A stretch of DNA of 64,000 nucleotides. It comes from HKCCE3408 sp039183205. GTDB taxonomy: Bacteria; Pseudomonadota; Alphaproteobacteria; Rhodobacterales; Rhodobacteraceae. The notes beneath the pieces are model-generated. The model saw only the letters and a list, made by a program, of their open reading frames with translations. It had not been told where the DNA came from and searched no databases. The stretch covers positions 80,193-144,192 of the forward strand of contig JBCDBR010000006.1 in assembly GCA_039183205.1 (NCBI GenBank), in the 5' to 3' direction. Of the stretch, positions 27,951 through 36,582 are shown piece by piece. The translations under genes were made by a program, and so were the position numbers. Numbering within the stretch: position 1 is the stretch's first letter; every line of letters starts with the position of its first letter.

Positions 27951-28823
27951 TCACTCGATTTTGGCGCGTCCGTGGTCAAGCGCCGTAATACCGCGGTCAG
28001 CCACGGTAGCGCGGAACGAGACATCTGGTCCATTGCGCCACATTTCGACGCGGATCGTTTCGCCAGGATAAACCGGCTTGGAAAAGCGCAGTTTGATCGC
28101 GCGAAGGCGTCCGGGATCGTAGTCGCAGTAAGTGGCTAAGATCGCGCGGGTCGCAATTCCGAAGGAGCAAAGGCCATGCAGTATCGGGCGGTCGAAGCCC
28201 GCCGCTAAAGCAACATCTGGGTCGACATGAAGCGGGTTTGGATCTCCGGACAATCTGTAAAACAGCGCGGAGCGTGGGTCCGTATGGGTTTCAAATTTAG
28301 CTTGCGGGGGACCGGGCGGCATGTCGTGCGGGATTGGCTGCGGCCCGCTATCCCCGCCACACCCACCATTCCCGCGAGCGAAGTTCACGACTTTCACAGT
28401 GGCTATGACGCCGAATTGATCCTTTATGTCGCGCTCAAGGTAAATGAGCGCGCCCTTTGCTTCGCCCTTGTCTATGATGCGTGTGATCCGGGTTTTAGCA
28501 CGCACGGTCGCATCCGCGGGGAGCGGACGATGCAAGATGACCTCTTGTTCAGCGTGAAGAAAGCGATGCCAGTCAATACCCGTCGCGGGATCGCGTGCCC
28601 AAAAACCGGGACTTGCAAGCACCGCAGCCATCGAGGGTACGACTTGCAGGTTGGGTTCCTCAAAAACAAAAGGAAGCTCGGCGCGATGCGTCGGGTTTTC
28701 GCCAAATCCTATGCCTAAAGCATAGAGTATGCAGTCTTTCGTCGTATAGCTCTGCGCAATTTCGGGGAAGTCGTATTTTTGCAGCTCCCTCCGGAAATCA
28801 CTAACTGTTTCGACTATGGCCAT
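27951..28823 (-). CDS. MaoC/hydratase-2 family enoyl-CoA hydratase
   Basis: The protein is about 290 aa with two hot-dog halves, the form of eukaryotic-type (R)-specific 2-enoyl-CoA hydratase 2. The C-terminal half has the catalytic signature YRLSGDPNPLHVDPDVALAA followed by GFDRPILHGLCSFG, containing the Asp and His. Starts at 28823, 28865 and 28880 are possible. 28823 matches the N-terminus of the paralogue at 35720, while 28865 has the better GAGGG site. It makes (R)-3-hydroxyacyl-CoA. Confidence 0.88.
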   Translation of the reverse strand: MAIVETVSDFRRELQKYDFPEIAQSYTTKDCILYALGIGFGENPTHRAELPFVFEEPNLQVVPSMAAVLASPGFWARDPATGIDWHRFLHAEQEVILHRPLPADATVRAKTRITRIIDKGEAKGALIYLERDIKDQFGVIATVKVVNFARGNGGCGGDSGPQPIPHDMPPGPPQAKFETHTDPRSALFYRLSGDPNPLHVDPDVALAAGFDRPILHGLCSFGIATRAILATYCDYDPGRLRAIKLRFSKPVYPGETIRVEMWRNGPDVSFRATVADRGITALDHGRAKIE

Positions 28824-28891
28824 CTGGTTGCCGCCCAAGACGTTTTCGCGCAAATCGCGCCACATTCTCACTGCCCTCAAGCATTAGTGCA

Positions 28892-28911
28892 CTTGCAAAT
28901 AGATAGCAAGC
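28892..28911. promoter_or_regulatory. Shared catabolic operator, site A
   Basis: CTTGCAAATAGATAGCAAGC lies in the divergent region between the hydratase/ALDH operon and the CoA ligase. It contains an inverted repeat CTTGC-N9-GCAAG. It is one of five related 20-bp motifs in this island (others at 35560, 35667, 41644 and 45245), all with TGC at positions 3-5, AT at 8-9 and GC at 19-20. Confidence 0.6.
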
Positions 28912-28941
28912 GAATTATAAAGCATGAGAAGGAGAATACCG

Positions 28942-30459
28942 ATGCCGCAAGTAGTATTTGCTGAACAGACCTACCCACTTGCGGCCCTAGCTGACGAAGC
29001 TGCACGCGGTGCGGCGGGTCTCGCGGCGCTTGGCGCGACGGGCGGCCTGGTTGCGCTGCTTCTCCGGAACGATGCGGCGTTTGTGACGGTCAGCGAGGCT
29101 GCTCGTCAGGCCGGCGCGGCGACGCTTCCCCTGAACTGGCATCTTAAGGCGCCAGACATCGCCTATATTCTCGAAGACAGCGCAGCGACATACTTGGTGG
29201 CGCATGTGGATCTTTGGAATGCAATCGGGCGGGATTTGCCGGGTGAGCTCAAGCGCAATCTCAAAGTGCTGCTTGTGTCTACGCCGGATGCAATAGCGGC
29301 GGCTTATTCTGTCGACCCCAAAGATACCATTGCACCGCCGGATATTGAGCTTTGGTCCGCGATGGTCGCCGCGCACGGCCCCATCTCGGAGCCCTCAAAG
29401 AGCCGCCCACACCCTTTGATCTATACTTCGGGCACAACTGGGCGCCCGAAAGGCGTGCAGCGGCTAAGCGCTGCGCAGCCCGCGCGTGTCGCTTACGACG
29501 CCTTCTTCGACGAAGCAGCACAAACCTTACTTGCCACCCCGTTATACCATGCCGCGGCGCATCGATTTCTGGATGGCACGCTGAAGGCAGGCGGCAGCAT
29601 CGTTCTTCCCACGCGCTTTGATGCGGAAGGCATGCTTCGAGACATTCAGACATATTCGGTGACGACAAGCTTCGTTGTTCCGGCGATGTTTCAGCGATTA
29701 TTGCGACTGCCTGACGAAGTTAAGCAACGATACGATGTGTCGAGTCTGCGCCATATCGTCGTGGCTGGGGCGCCCTGTGCACCGGAGCTAAAAGCAGCCA
29801 TGATCGACTGGTGGGGTCCTGTCATATACGAATACTACGGGTCGACCGAATTGGGAGCCGTAACCTTCGCCTCAAGTGAGGACGCGCTGTTGCGCCCAGG
29901 TACAGTGGGGCGACCAGTGGCGACGGCGCGTGTGGCAATTCTCGACGAGACCGGCAGCCCGTGCCGAAGCGGCGAAACTGGTGAGATCTATGGGCGACGG
30001 GACGATTTGCCGGATTTCACTTATTTGAACCGCGCGGACGCTCGGGCGGAGGCCGGGTCGGGCGATCTGGTCACGATGGGCGATGTTGGGTTCATTGACG
30101 CAGACGGGTATCTTTTTCTGAGTGATCGCAAAACCGACATGATCATTTCCAACGGTGTGAACATCTATCCTGCACAGATAGAAGCTGCCATCTTGGCGCA
30201 CCCCGATGTTGCAGATTGTGCCGTTTTTGGCATTCCCGATGAGGCCGCAGGCGAACGCGTCGCCGCCATTATCGAACCGGTGGCTAACCGCAGCCTGAAC
30301 GCGACAGCGCTGACGACCTATCTGACGTCAAGACTGGCGAGCTATATGGTGCCGCGCCATATGGAAGAGAGACCAAATTTTCCACGTGACGACGCCGGGA
30401 AGGTCAAGAAACGCGAATTGCGGGCGCCCTATTGGGAACAGGTGAAGCGCGCGATCTAG
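28942..30459 (+). CDS. Acyl-CoA synthetase (AMP-forming)
   Basis: The protein is 505 aa from ATG 28942, selected by AAGGAG at 28929-28934. It has the P-loop IYTSGTTGRPKGV, the adenine region YEYYGSTELG, a GEIYGRR hinge area, SDRKTDMIISNGVNIYP and the adenylation lysine near DDAGKVKKREL. It activates a carboxylic acid to its CoA thioester. Its TAG stop shares a palindromic CTAG with the convergent MarR gene. The acid is unknown. Confidence 0.9.
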   Translation: MPQVVFAEQTYPLAALADEAARGAAGLAALGATGGLVALLLRNDAAFVTVSEAARQAGAATLPLNWHLKAPDIAYILEDSAATYLVAHVDLWNAIGRDLPGELKRNLKVLLVSTPDAIAAAYSVDPKDTIAPPDIELWSAMVAAHGPISEPSKSRPHPLIYTSGTTGRPKGVQRLSAAQPARVAYDAFFDEAAQTLLATPLYHAAAHRFLDGTLKAGGSIVLPTRFDAEGMLRDIQTYSVTTSFVVPAMFQRLLRLPDEVKQRYDVSSLRHIVVAGAPCAPELKAAMIDWWGPVIYEYYGSTELGAVTFASSEDALLRPGTVGRPVATARVAILDETGSPCRSGETGEIYGRRDDLPDFTYLNRADARAEAGSGDLVTMGDVGFIDADGYLFLSDRKTDMIISNGVNIYPAQIEAAILAHPDVADCAVFGIPDEAAGERVAAIIEPVANRSLNATALTTYLTSRLASYMVPRHMEERPNFPRDDAGKVKKRELRAPYWEQVKRAI

Positions 30460-30947
30460 CTCCGGACCAATGCGGGCAATTCCCCAGCGAGCGCGTCTCG
30501 TAAATTACCGCGAACGCGACGCATGAGGCTTAAGAGCTGATCGACCTCTGCATCTGTCAAATTCTCGAATGACAGCTTGTTCACCTGACCCGCGGCCTCA
30601 CTCAGGACATGCTTTTTTGATGTCGCGGATGCCTTTAGAAAGACGCGTTTGGTCCGCCTATCTGTGTCGTCAGGGCGCCTTTCGACCCAATCTGCGGCCT
30701 CCAATCGGTCGACCATTCCGCTAACGGCGACGGTTCCAATTCCCAAAAGGCGCGCAAGTTCGATCTGCGTGCGCCCATCCTCCCGCAATAGCCAATTCAG
30801 CAGATAGACCTGAGCCGAAGTGAGGCCATGGGGCGCAAGAAACGCGTCGAGAAGCTTGATCCTTTGGCGCGCGACATGCTGGAAGACCAGCCCCGCCTCG
30901 TTCTCGGCCTGGCCGTCTTCAATGGGAGCAAGCGCGGTATCTGGCAT
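30456..30947 (-). CDS. MarR-family regulator
   Basis: The 163-aa winged-helix protein has LTSAQVYLLNWLLREDGRTQ, then IELARLLGIGTVAVSGMVDR, and the wing ERRPDDTDRRTKRVFL. It diverges from the aldehyde dehydrogenase at 31201 over about 250 bp. It is one of two MarR proteins in the island and a candidate to bind the shared 20-bp motifs or the ATTAAT repeat upstream. Confidence 0.9.
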   Translation of the reverse strand: MPDTALAPIEDGQAENEAGLVFQHVARQRIKLLDAFLAPHGLTSAQVYLLNWLLREDGRTQIELARLLGIGTVAVSGMVDRLEAADWVERRPDDTDRRTKRVFLKASATSKKHVLSEAAGQVNKLSFENLTDAEVDQLLSLMRRVRGNLRDALAGELPALVRS

Positions 30948-31067
30948 TGGATGTCCTTCTTTGGCCCTATGTCTAAAAATGCGAGAGGCGGTTTATAATT
31001 AGGATGCGAACGGAGTGACGTCAACTGAGATCGGCGACACCGCAACCACAACTTAAATTCTCTTGCG

Positions 31068-31089
31068 ATTAATTCATATACGTATTAAT
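31068..31089. promoter_or_regulatory. ATTAAT-N10-ATTAAT inverted repeat
   Basis: The 252-bp MarR/ALDH intergenic region (30948-31200) contains ATTAAT at 31068-31073 and again at 31084-31089. Because ATTAAT is self-complementary, the arms form both a direct and an inverted repeat, 16 bp centre to centre. It is a candidate MarR operator. It differs from the five TGC/GC motifs elsewhere in the island. Confidence 0.4.
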
Positions 31090-31200
31090 TACTACCGAAG
31101 CATTATCGTGTGTCTTCCCATGTGGATGCCACGAAAAGGACTTTTGGGATCGTCGCGTATGGCAGGCCCAATCCAGGTTGCGCAAAGGGAGGAATGAAAG

Positions 31201-32634
31201 ATGTTGCACGATCGGTTTTTTATTGGAAACCAGTGGACGAAGCCGACCACTGATGCCCAGTTCATCGTCAAAAACGCATCGACCGGAGAGACTGTCGGTG
31301 CAACTGCCGAAGCAGGAACAGCGGACATTGATGCCGCGGTGACTGCGGCCCGCTCTGCATTTGATGGTGGCGAATGGTCGGGGATGGCGCCTTCTGAACG
31401 GGCCCGTATCATGCGCCGTTTTGCTGAAGAGCTGCGCAAACGTTCCGCACAGACCGCGGAGGCCGTAAGTACCCAAAACGGAATGCCAATATCGATTTCA
31501 AGTGCTTTTGAGGGGGATGTGGCCCCGAACATCCTAGACTACTATGCGGATCTCGCTGATGAGATGGTCTTGGAAGATGTCCGACCGTCTCAATTCGGCA
31601 CCGAAACGTTCGTGCAACGCCTTCCCGTCGGCGTCGTTGCCGCGATCATACCTTGGAACTTTCCGGTCAATCTATCGTTGGTCAAACTCGGGCCTGCCAT
31701 GGCGGCGGGCTGTACGATGGTAATCAAGCCGTCCCCCGGCACTGTTTTGGACAGCTATGTGATGGCAGAGGCGGCTCTTGCTGCAGGCGTCCCTGCTGGC
31801 GTTTTGAACTGGGTTCCTGCGGATCGCGAGGTCGGCCAATACCTGATCGAGCATCCGGGCATCGACAAGGTTGCGTTCACCGGATCAACAGCGGCCGGCC
31901 GTAAGATCGCCGCGCGCTGCGGAGAATTGTTGCGTCCCGTCACGCTCGAACTCGGAGGCAAATCCGCGGCGATCTTGCTCGACGACACGGACCTGGACTC
32001 TTTCACGCAAGGGATCCCAACCGCCTGCCTGCTAAACAATGGACAGACCTGCTATCTCGGCACGCGTATATTGGCCCCGAAAAGCCGGTACGACGAAATC
32101 GTTGAGGCCGTGGCCGGCTTCGTCGATGGGCTCAAGGTGGGGGATGCCATGGACCCAGACACCCATGTGGGCCCGCTTGCATCCGAAGAGCATCGCGCGC
32201 GCGTCGAACGCTACATCGAGATTGGCAAGAACGAAGGTCGCCTTGTTGCGGGGGGGCGCAGGCCGGGTGCGTCTCAGGGCGGCTGGTTCGTGGAGCCGAC
32301 GGTCTTCGCCGATGTCGATAACGCTGCCACGATTGCGCGCGAGGAAATCTTTGGCCCAGTTCTGTCAATCATTCCCTACGAAAGCGAAGACCAGGCAATC
32401 GAGATTGCCAATGATAGCGATTTCGGTCTCGGCGGGTCGGTCTGGAGCAAAGACAAGGCGCATGCAAAAGCCGTGGCCGAAAAGGTGCATACTGGTTCCA
32501 TTGGGCTCAATGGATATGTGATTTCGGTTGGCTCGCCCTTTGGCGGCATTAAACAAAGCGGTATCGGCCGCGAATTCGGCCCCGAAGCGATGGGAGCCTA
32601 CCAAACCTACAAGTCGATCTTCGCGATGAACTAA
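31201..32634 (+). CDS. Aldehyde dehydrogenase (NAD(P)-dependent)
   Basis: This 477-aa ALDH has IIPWNFPVNLSLVKLGPAMA (cofactor), AFTGSTAAGRKIA, base Glu in LELGGKSAAI, catalytic Cys in NNGQTCYLGTRI and EIFGPVLS. GGGAGGAATGAAAG precedes the ATG. The alcohol dehydrogenase follows 73 bp later, separated by an 11-bp hairpin. Alcohol to aldehyde to acid conversion by this gene pair is a natural reading. Confidence 0.92.
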   Translation: MLHDRFFIGNQWTKPTTDAQFIVKNASTGETVGATAEAGTADIDAAVTAARSAFDGGEWSGMAPSERARIMRRFAEELRKRSAQTAEAVSTQNGMPISISSAFEGDVAPNILDYYADLADEMVLEDVRPSQFGTETFVQRLPVGVVAAIIPWNFPVNLSLVKLGPAMAAGCTMVIKPSPGTVLDSYVMAEAALAAGVPAGVLNWVPADREVGQYLIEHPGIDKVAFTGSTAAGRKIAARCGELLRPVTLELGGKSAAILLDDTDLDSFTQGIPTACLLNNGQTCYLGTRILAPKSRYDEIVEAVAGFVDGLKVGDAMDPDTHVGPLASEEHRARVERYIEIGKNEGRLVAGGRRPGASQGGWFVEPTVFADVDNAATIAREEIFGPVLSIIPYESEDQAIEIANDSDFGLGGSVWSKDKAHAKAVAEKVHTGSIGLNGYVISVGSPFGGIKQSGIGREFGPEAMGAYQTYKSIFAMN

Positions 32635-32655
32635 ACCGCGTCTTGTTCGACACCC

Positions 32656-32689
32656 TGGCGGGACCGTTTTCTCCCTGGCGGTCCCGCCA
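32656..32689 (+). terminator. Perfect 11-bp hairpin between ALDH and ADH genes
   Basis: TGGCGGGACCG (32656-32666) pairs perfectly with CGGTCCCGCCA (32679-32689) around a 12-nt loop. No T-run follows, so it is not a classic Rho-independent terminator. It may stabilise the ALDH mRNA end or lower expression of the downstream ADH. Confidence 0.5.
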
Positions 32690-32707
32690 ATGAGGTATAG
32701 AAGTCCC

Positions 32708-33808
32708 ATGAAAACCTATAGCGCAGCCGTTTTGCGACAAAAGAACGGGCATTTTGCAATCGAGAGGATTGATATGGAGCCACCGCGCGCACGCGAGGTG
32801 GTTGTTAAGATCGCGGGGGTGGGACTGTGCCATACCGACCTGGTGGTTCGAGAAGGACATTATCCAATTCCGTTTCCGATGGTGCTTGGGCACGAGGGTT
32901 CGGGGATCGTACATATGGTGGGCAGCGAGGTGGCCGCCGTGGCGCCCGGGGATCACGTCGTCCTGTCTTTCGGCTTTGATAGCCAATGCAAGAATTGCAT
33001 GAACGGGCAACCGGCCTACAGCGATCAGTTCTTTGCCCGCAACTTTAGCGGCAGGCGTCCGGACGGCACCACACCACTTACCGACAGTAAGGGCGAGGAT
33101 CTGAGCGCATACTTCTTTGCGCAATCGTCCTTTGGTGAATACGCGATAGCGCCCGAGGAAAGCGTGGTCAAAATCGACCCCGATGTGCCCATTGAAATTA
33201 TGGGTCCGCTTGGATGCGGCATCCAAACCGGCGCAGGCGCGGTTATGAATGCACTGGCTTGTCGTGCAGGCACTTCAATCGCTGTATTTGGGGCAGGCTC
33301 TGTAGGGCTGGCGGCCGTGCTCGCTGCGCGTGCTGTGGGGTGCACGCAAATCATCGCGGTTGATCTGGTCGAGCACCGTCTCGATATCGCACAGAAGATG
33401 GGGGCGACGCACACAATAAACGGTGGCACCGAAAACGCTGTTGAGCGGATCTTGCAGATCACGGATGGCGGCGCACAATACGCGCTGGATTGCACGGGTG
33501 TGCCTGCGGTTGTGCGCCAATCTGTCGAATGCTTGCGGCTGACGGGAATGGCTGGGCTTCTGGGCGTTCCAAAGCCGGGTGCGGAATTGACGCTCGAATT
33601 GCGCACCTTGCTGTCCGGTCGAGGCATCCGAGGCATCATCGAAGGCGACAGTGTACCGCGCAGCTTTATTCCGGAACTTGTCGCACTTTGGAAGACGGGG
33701 CGCTTCCCTTTTGACAGCCTGATCAAGACTTACAGGCTAGATCAGATCGAAGAGGCGATCCACGATACCGAAACCGGTGAGGTCGTCAAAGCGGTTCTTT
33801 TGCCGTGA
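32708..33808 (+). CDS. Zinc-type alcohol dehydrogenase with degenerate structural zinc site
   Basis: The protein is 366 aa from ATG 32708 and belongs to the MDR family, like benzyl/aryl-alcohol dehydrogenases. Catalytic zinc residues are Cys41 (GLCHTD), His62-Glu63 (GHEGSG) and the Cys in GPLGCGIQTGAG. The NAD fold GAGSVGLAAVLAA follows. The structural zinc loop retains only Cys94 and Cys97; the usual first and fourth cysteines are Asp91 and Ser105. It likely oxidises a primary alcohol for the neighbouring ALDH. Confidence 0.9.
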   Translation: MKTYSAAVLRQKNGHFAIERIDMEPPRAREVVVKIAGVGLCHTDLVVREGHYPIPFPMVLGHEGSGIVHMVGSEVAAVAPGDHVVLSFGFDSQCKNCMNGQPAYSDQFFARNFSGRRPDGTTPLTDSKGEDLSAYFFAQSSFGEYAIAPEESVVKIDPDVPIEIMGPLGCGIQTGAGAVMNALACRAGTSIAVFGAGSVGLAAVLAARAVGCTQIIAVDLVEHRLDIAQKMGATHTINGGTENAVERILQITDGGAQYALDCTGVPAVVRQSVECLRLTGMAGLLGVPKPGAELTLELRTLLSGRGIRGIIEGDSVPRSFIPELVALWKTGRFPFDSLIKTYRLDQIEEAIHDTETGEVVKAVLLP

Positions 33809-33813
33809 AGACC

Positions 33814-33842
33814 AGGGCGCACCGCGGAAAGCAGCACGCCCT
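33814..33842. terminator. Weak bidirectional hairpin between convergent genes
   Basis: AGGGCG (33814-33819) pairs with CGCCCT (33837-33842) and is followed on the plus strand by ATTTTGTT. It sits in the 40-bp gap between the ADH and GMC stop codons. The stem is only 6 bp with a 17-nt loop, so terminator function is tentative. Confidence 0.3.
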
Positions 33843-33848
33843 ATTTTG

Positions 33849-35540
33849 TTAGCTTGCGGTGATCATTTCACCTACGCGCCATCCGATCATCATGCTGGCC
33901 GCATTCGTATTGGTTGTTGTGATGATGGGCATAACCGACGCATCCGCGACGCGCAGGCCATTGATCCCGTAGACCCGCAGCTCAGGATCCACAACCTTGG
34001 CGATTTGGCAGGTCGACGTTGGGTGGAAGTAAGTATTGACCGATTTTGCCAGAAACTCACGCCACTCCGCCTCGGTGAGTTCACCATCTTGTTCCGGCAA
34101 GAGTTCGCGTTTCCGAACATCGTTGTACGAGGCTGACGCGCCGATTTCGCGACAAATCTCGGTTGATGCACGATAAGAATTCCAATCTTGCTCTTCCGCA
34201 AGGTAGTTGGCTTCGATGATCGGGTCATCATCAATGTTGGGCGAGGCCAGCTTCACATACCCGCGAGAGGCCGGGGTTGCGACGCCGGACAAAAGCGAAA
34301 AGCCGTGTTCAAATTCCACGCTATGGCCTTGTGCGACGAACGGGCTGGAGGCGTAAAGTGCGACCGTATCTGGAGCGCGCAGCGCTGCATCCGATCGCTC
34401 CCACATGACCGCTTCGCAATGATTGTAGTGGGACGTCTCAATTGGACCGTGCGTCTCGATCGTCACACCTGCTCCGAGTATATGGTCTTGTAATCCTTCT
34501 CCCACCGGCAGATCGACGATTGCGTCGATGCCGACATCGGCAAGGTCTTCAGCTGGCCCAATTCCCGACACCATTAACAATCGCGGACTATCGATGGCCC
34601 CGGCGGCGAGGATCACCTCCGATCCGGCCCTGACGGATACGGGCGCGCCATTGTGAAGATAGGTCACACCTGTACAGGTTGTACCCTCGATATCGAGCCT
34701 CTGGACGGGGGCGTCGGTGAGGAGCGTGACGTTGCCGACCTCCATGGCTGGTGCCAAGAAAGCCGTCGCCGCAGATTGCCGTCGCAGATCCTTGATGTTG
34801 AAGTCGATCCAGGCAGGTCCTTCCAGCCGTTCGGAGTTTATGCTCTCCGTTGGAGTGAAACCCATTGCCGTCGCGGCTTCAATGAATGCCTGCGCACCTG
34901 GGTGTTTTTTGTCGTCCGTTGGTTGGGACACGAAAAGTGGTCCATTGGAGCCGCGGTTCGCGCCTCCCGGCTCAAATGTCTCCATGTCGATAAATGCAGG
35001 GAGAACATCCTCAAAACTCCAGCCTGTTGCGCCCATCTCCGCCCAAGTATCGAAGTCAGATCTGTGACCGCGGACATAGACCATGACATTGATCGCCGAG
35101 CTGCCGCCAAGCACATTGCCGCGTGGCCAAAGATGCGTTCGCCCGTCCGAATGGATCGAAGGCAGGGTTTGAAACCATTTCGTGGCGTCAGTCCCCAACG
35201 CGGCCCCCCACAGCACCGGATTGTGTATCTCCTCCAGATTGTCTTCGCGTCCTGCTTCCAAAACGAGGATGCGGGCCCCCGATTTTGCCAGTTGATGCAC
35301 AGCCGCAGACCCCGCCGACCCGGATCCGACAACGATATAGTCAAAATCGCCTGCGGGTATGTCCGTGGTTGTTGTCGACTGAGCGCGGACCTGGCCCGAC
35401 CATGCCGTGGCCAGCGCCCCCGCCATCCCGGCGCTAAGGCCCAAGGCTGTTGCTTTTCGTATGAAGTCGCGGCGGCTCACTTTTCCGCTGCTGAACTCAG
35501 CGACCGCTGCGTCTAGACTGCGGTATGCATCGTTTGTCAT
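33849..35540 (-). CDS. Tat-exported GMC-family FAD oxidoreductase
   Basis: The 563-aa protein opens with a twin-arginine signal (SRRDFIRKATALGLSAG around residues 22-38). The FAD domain motif DYIVVGSGSAGSAAVHQLA comes next, then GMC signature segments (LGGSSAINVMVYVRG; ILAAGAIDSPRLLMVSGIG). The C-terminal catalytic His/Asn pair lies in YFHPTSTCQIA and TNTNAASMMIG. Export after folding implies a periplasmic alcohol or choline-type dehydrogenase. It could carry out the first oxidation of the island's substrate before uptake. Confidence 0.9.
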   Translation of the reverse strand: MTNDAYRSLDAAVAEFSSGKVSRRDFIRKATALGLSAGMAGALATAWSGQVRAQSTTTTDIPAGDFDYIVVGSGSAGSAAVHQLAKSGARILVLEAGREDNLEEIHNPVLWGAALGTDATKWFQTLPSIHSDGRTHLWPRGNVLGGSSAINVMVYVRGHRSDFDTWAEMGATGWSFEDVLPAFIDMETFEPGGANRGSNGPLFVSQPTDDKKHPGAQAFIEAATAMGFTPTESINSERLEGPAWIDFNIKDLRRQSAATAFLAPAMEVGNVTLLTDAPVQRLDIEGTTCTGVTYLHNGAPVSVRAGSEVILAAGAIDSPRLLMVSGIGPAEDLADVGIDAIVDLPVGEGLQDHILGAGVTIETHGPIETSHYNHCEAVMWERSDAALRAPDTVALYASSPFVAQGHSVEFEHGFSLLSGVATPASRGYVKLASPNIDDDPIIEANYLAEEQDWNSYRASTEICREIGASASYNDVRKRELLPEQDGELTEAEWREFLAKSVNTYFHPTSTCQIAKVVDPELRVYGINGLRVADASVMPIITTTNTNAASMMIGWRVGEMITAS

Positions 35541-35559
35541 TTCATCCTCCCATTAGATA

Positions 35560-35579
35560 GCATACAATTGATTAGCATC
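35560..35579 (-). promoter_or_regulatory. Shared catabolic operator, site D
   Basis: Read on the minus strand this is GATGCTAATCAATTGTATGC, 20 bp upstream of the GMC oxidoreductase start. It follows the TGC/AT/GC spacing of the other island motifs and is closest to site E (shared TGCTAATCA and a TAyGC end). Confidence 0.5.
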
Positions 35580-35666
35580 CTATTTAAATTTCTCAAAGAA
35601 AATTCGGGCATGAAATATTCGCTGGTGAAGAAATCAATGCCTCAAGGAAACAGATCAAGTAATTCG

Positions 35667-35686
35667 CTTGCAGATTATTTGCTAGC
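35667..35686 (+). promoter_or_regulatory. Shared catabolic operator, site C
   Basis: CTTGCAGATTATTTGCTAGC lies 33 bp before the second hydratase-2 gene. It has GCTTGC-N9-GCTAGC with one mismatch to perfect dyad symmetry. With site D it gives each divergent promoter of this region its own copy. Confidence 0.55.
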
Positions 35687-35719
35687 TATCTAACTTGAAC
35701 TCAGAAAGGTTGACACAGA

Positions 35720-36574
35720 ATGATCAACTACGATGACCTCATAGCGCGCGATTTCGCGGATGTTGAACACCGCTACACCGATCACGATTGCATTCTCTAC
35801 GCATTGGGTCTTGGGCTTGGTGACCCAGAAGACAAGCGCCATCTGAGCGCCGTCTATGAAGGCTCCGATGACTTCGCGGCCCTTCCATCATTCGTAAATG
35901 TGCTCGGCATGCCGTCGTTTTGGGCCAAGGACCCGTCAACGGGCATCACATGGCAGAAGATCGTGCATGGGGAGCACGCCTACACCCTCCACGCGCCATT
36001 GCCGCCTCATGCCGAGATTGTTGGTCGTACGCGCTTGACGGGGCTGGTGGACAAGGGCGAAGGCAAGGGCGCGCTGATCTATACAGAGCGCGACGTCTCT
36101 TCGGCGGATGGCAGACGGTTGGCGACGGTCAAAAGCACGCTTTTCGCGCGCGCCGATGGCGGCTTTGGTGGACCGCAAGGTCCGCTGAAGACGGTCCACG
36201 CCTTGCCCGAACGGGCACCGGACGTTTACTTTGACTTCGGCACGTCCAAGCGTGCCGCACTTATTTATCGGCTGAGCGGCGACAAGAACCCGCTTCATGC
36301 TGATCCGGACATTGCCGCAAAAGTTGGCTTCGAGCGCCCGATCCTGCACGGACTGTGCACCATGGGAATCGCTGCATGGTCCATTCCAATGGCGCTCCGA
36401 GACGGTGACTTCGCGGCGCTAACGCATCAAGAGGTGCGGTTCTCTGCGCCTGTCTATCCGGGTGAAACAATCAGAACTGAGATTTGGGAAGATGGCGACG
36501 TCATCAGCTTTCGGGCGCGCGTCCTGGAACGAGACGTCATCGTTCTCAGCAATGGTCGCGCACGCTTGAACTGA
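35720..36574 (+). CDS. MaoC/hydratase-2 family enoyl-CoA hydratase (second copy)
   Basis: The 284-aa double hot-dog protein is paralogous to the gene at 27951 (shared DCILYALGLG, FWAKDPSTGITW, VDKGEGKGALIYTERD). The catalytic segment is YRLSGDKNPLHADPDIAAKV then GFERPILHGLCTMG. AGAAAGGTTGACACAGA precedes the ATG. It heads the operon with a DUF35 protein and a thiolase. That combination recalls MaoC/DUF35/thiolase-like systems of steroid side-chain breakdown. Confidence 0.9.
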   Translation: MINYDDLIARDFADVEHRYTDHDCILYALGLGLGDPEDKRHLSAVYEGSDDFAALPSFVNVLGMPSFWAKDPSTGITWQKIVHGEHAYTLHAPLPPHAEIVGRTRLTGLVDKGEGKGALIYTERDVSSADGRRLATVKSTLFARADGGFGGPQGPLKTVHALPERAPDVYFDFGTSKRAALIYRLSGDKNPLHADPDIAAKVGFERPILHGLCTMGIAAWSIPMALRDGDFAALTHQEVRFSAPVYPGETIRTEIWEDGDVISFRARVLERDVIVLSNGRARLN

Positions 36575-36582
36575 GGTCATTG

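Noticed and set aside
31061..31081. A sixth copy of the island motif at CTTGCGATTAATTCATATAC
   Set aside because: The left half fits, but the conserved GC at positions 19-20 is absent, so it was not counted.
34653..35516. A 287-codon plus-strand ORF
   Set aside because: It is the antisense shadow of the GMC oxidoreductase, whose Tat signal, FAD motif and catalytic His are intact.
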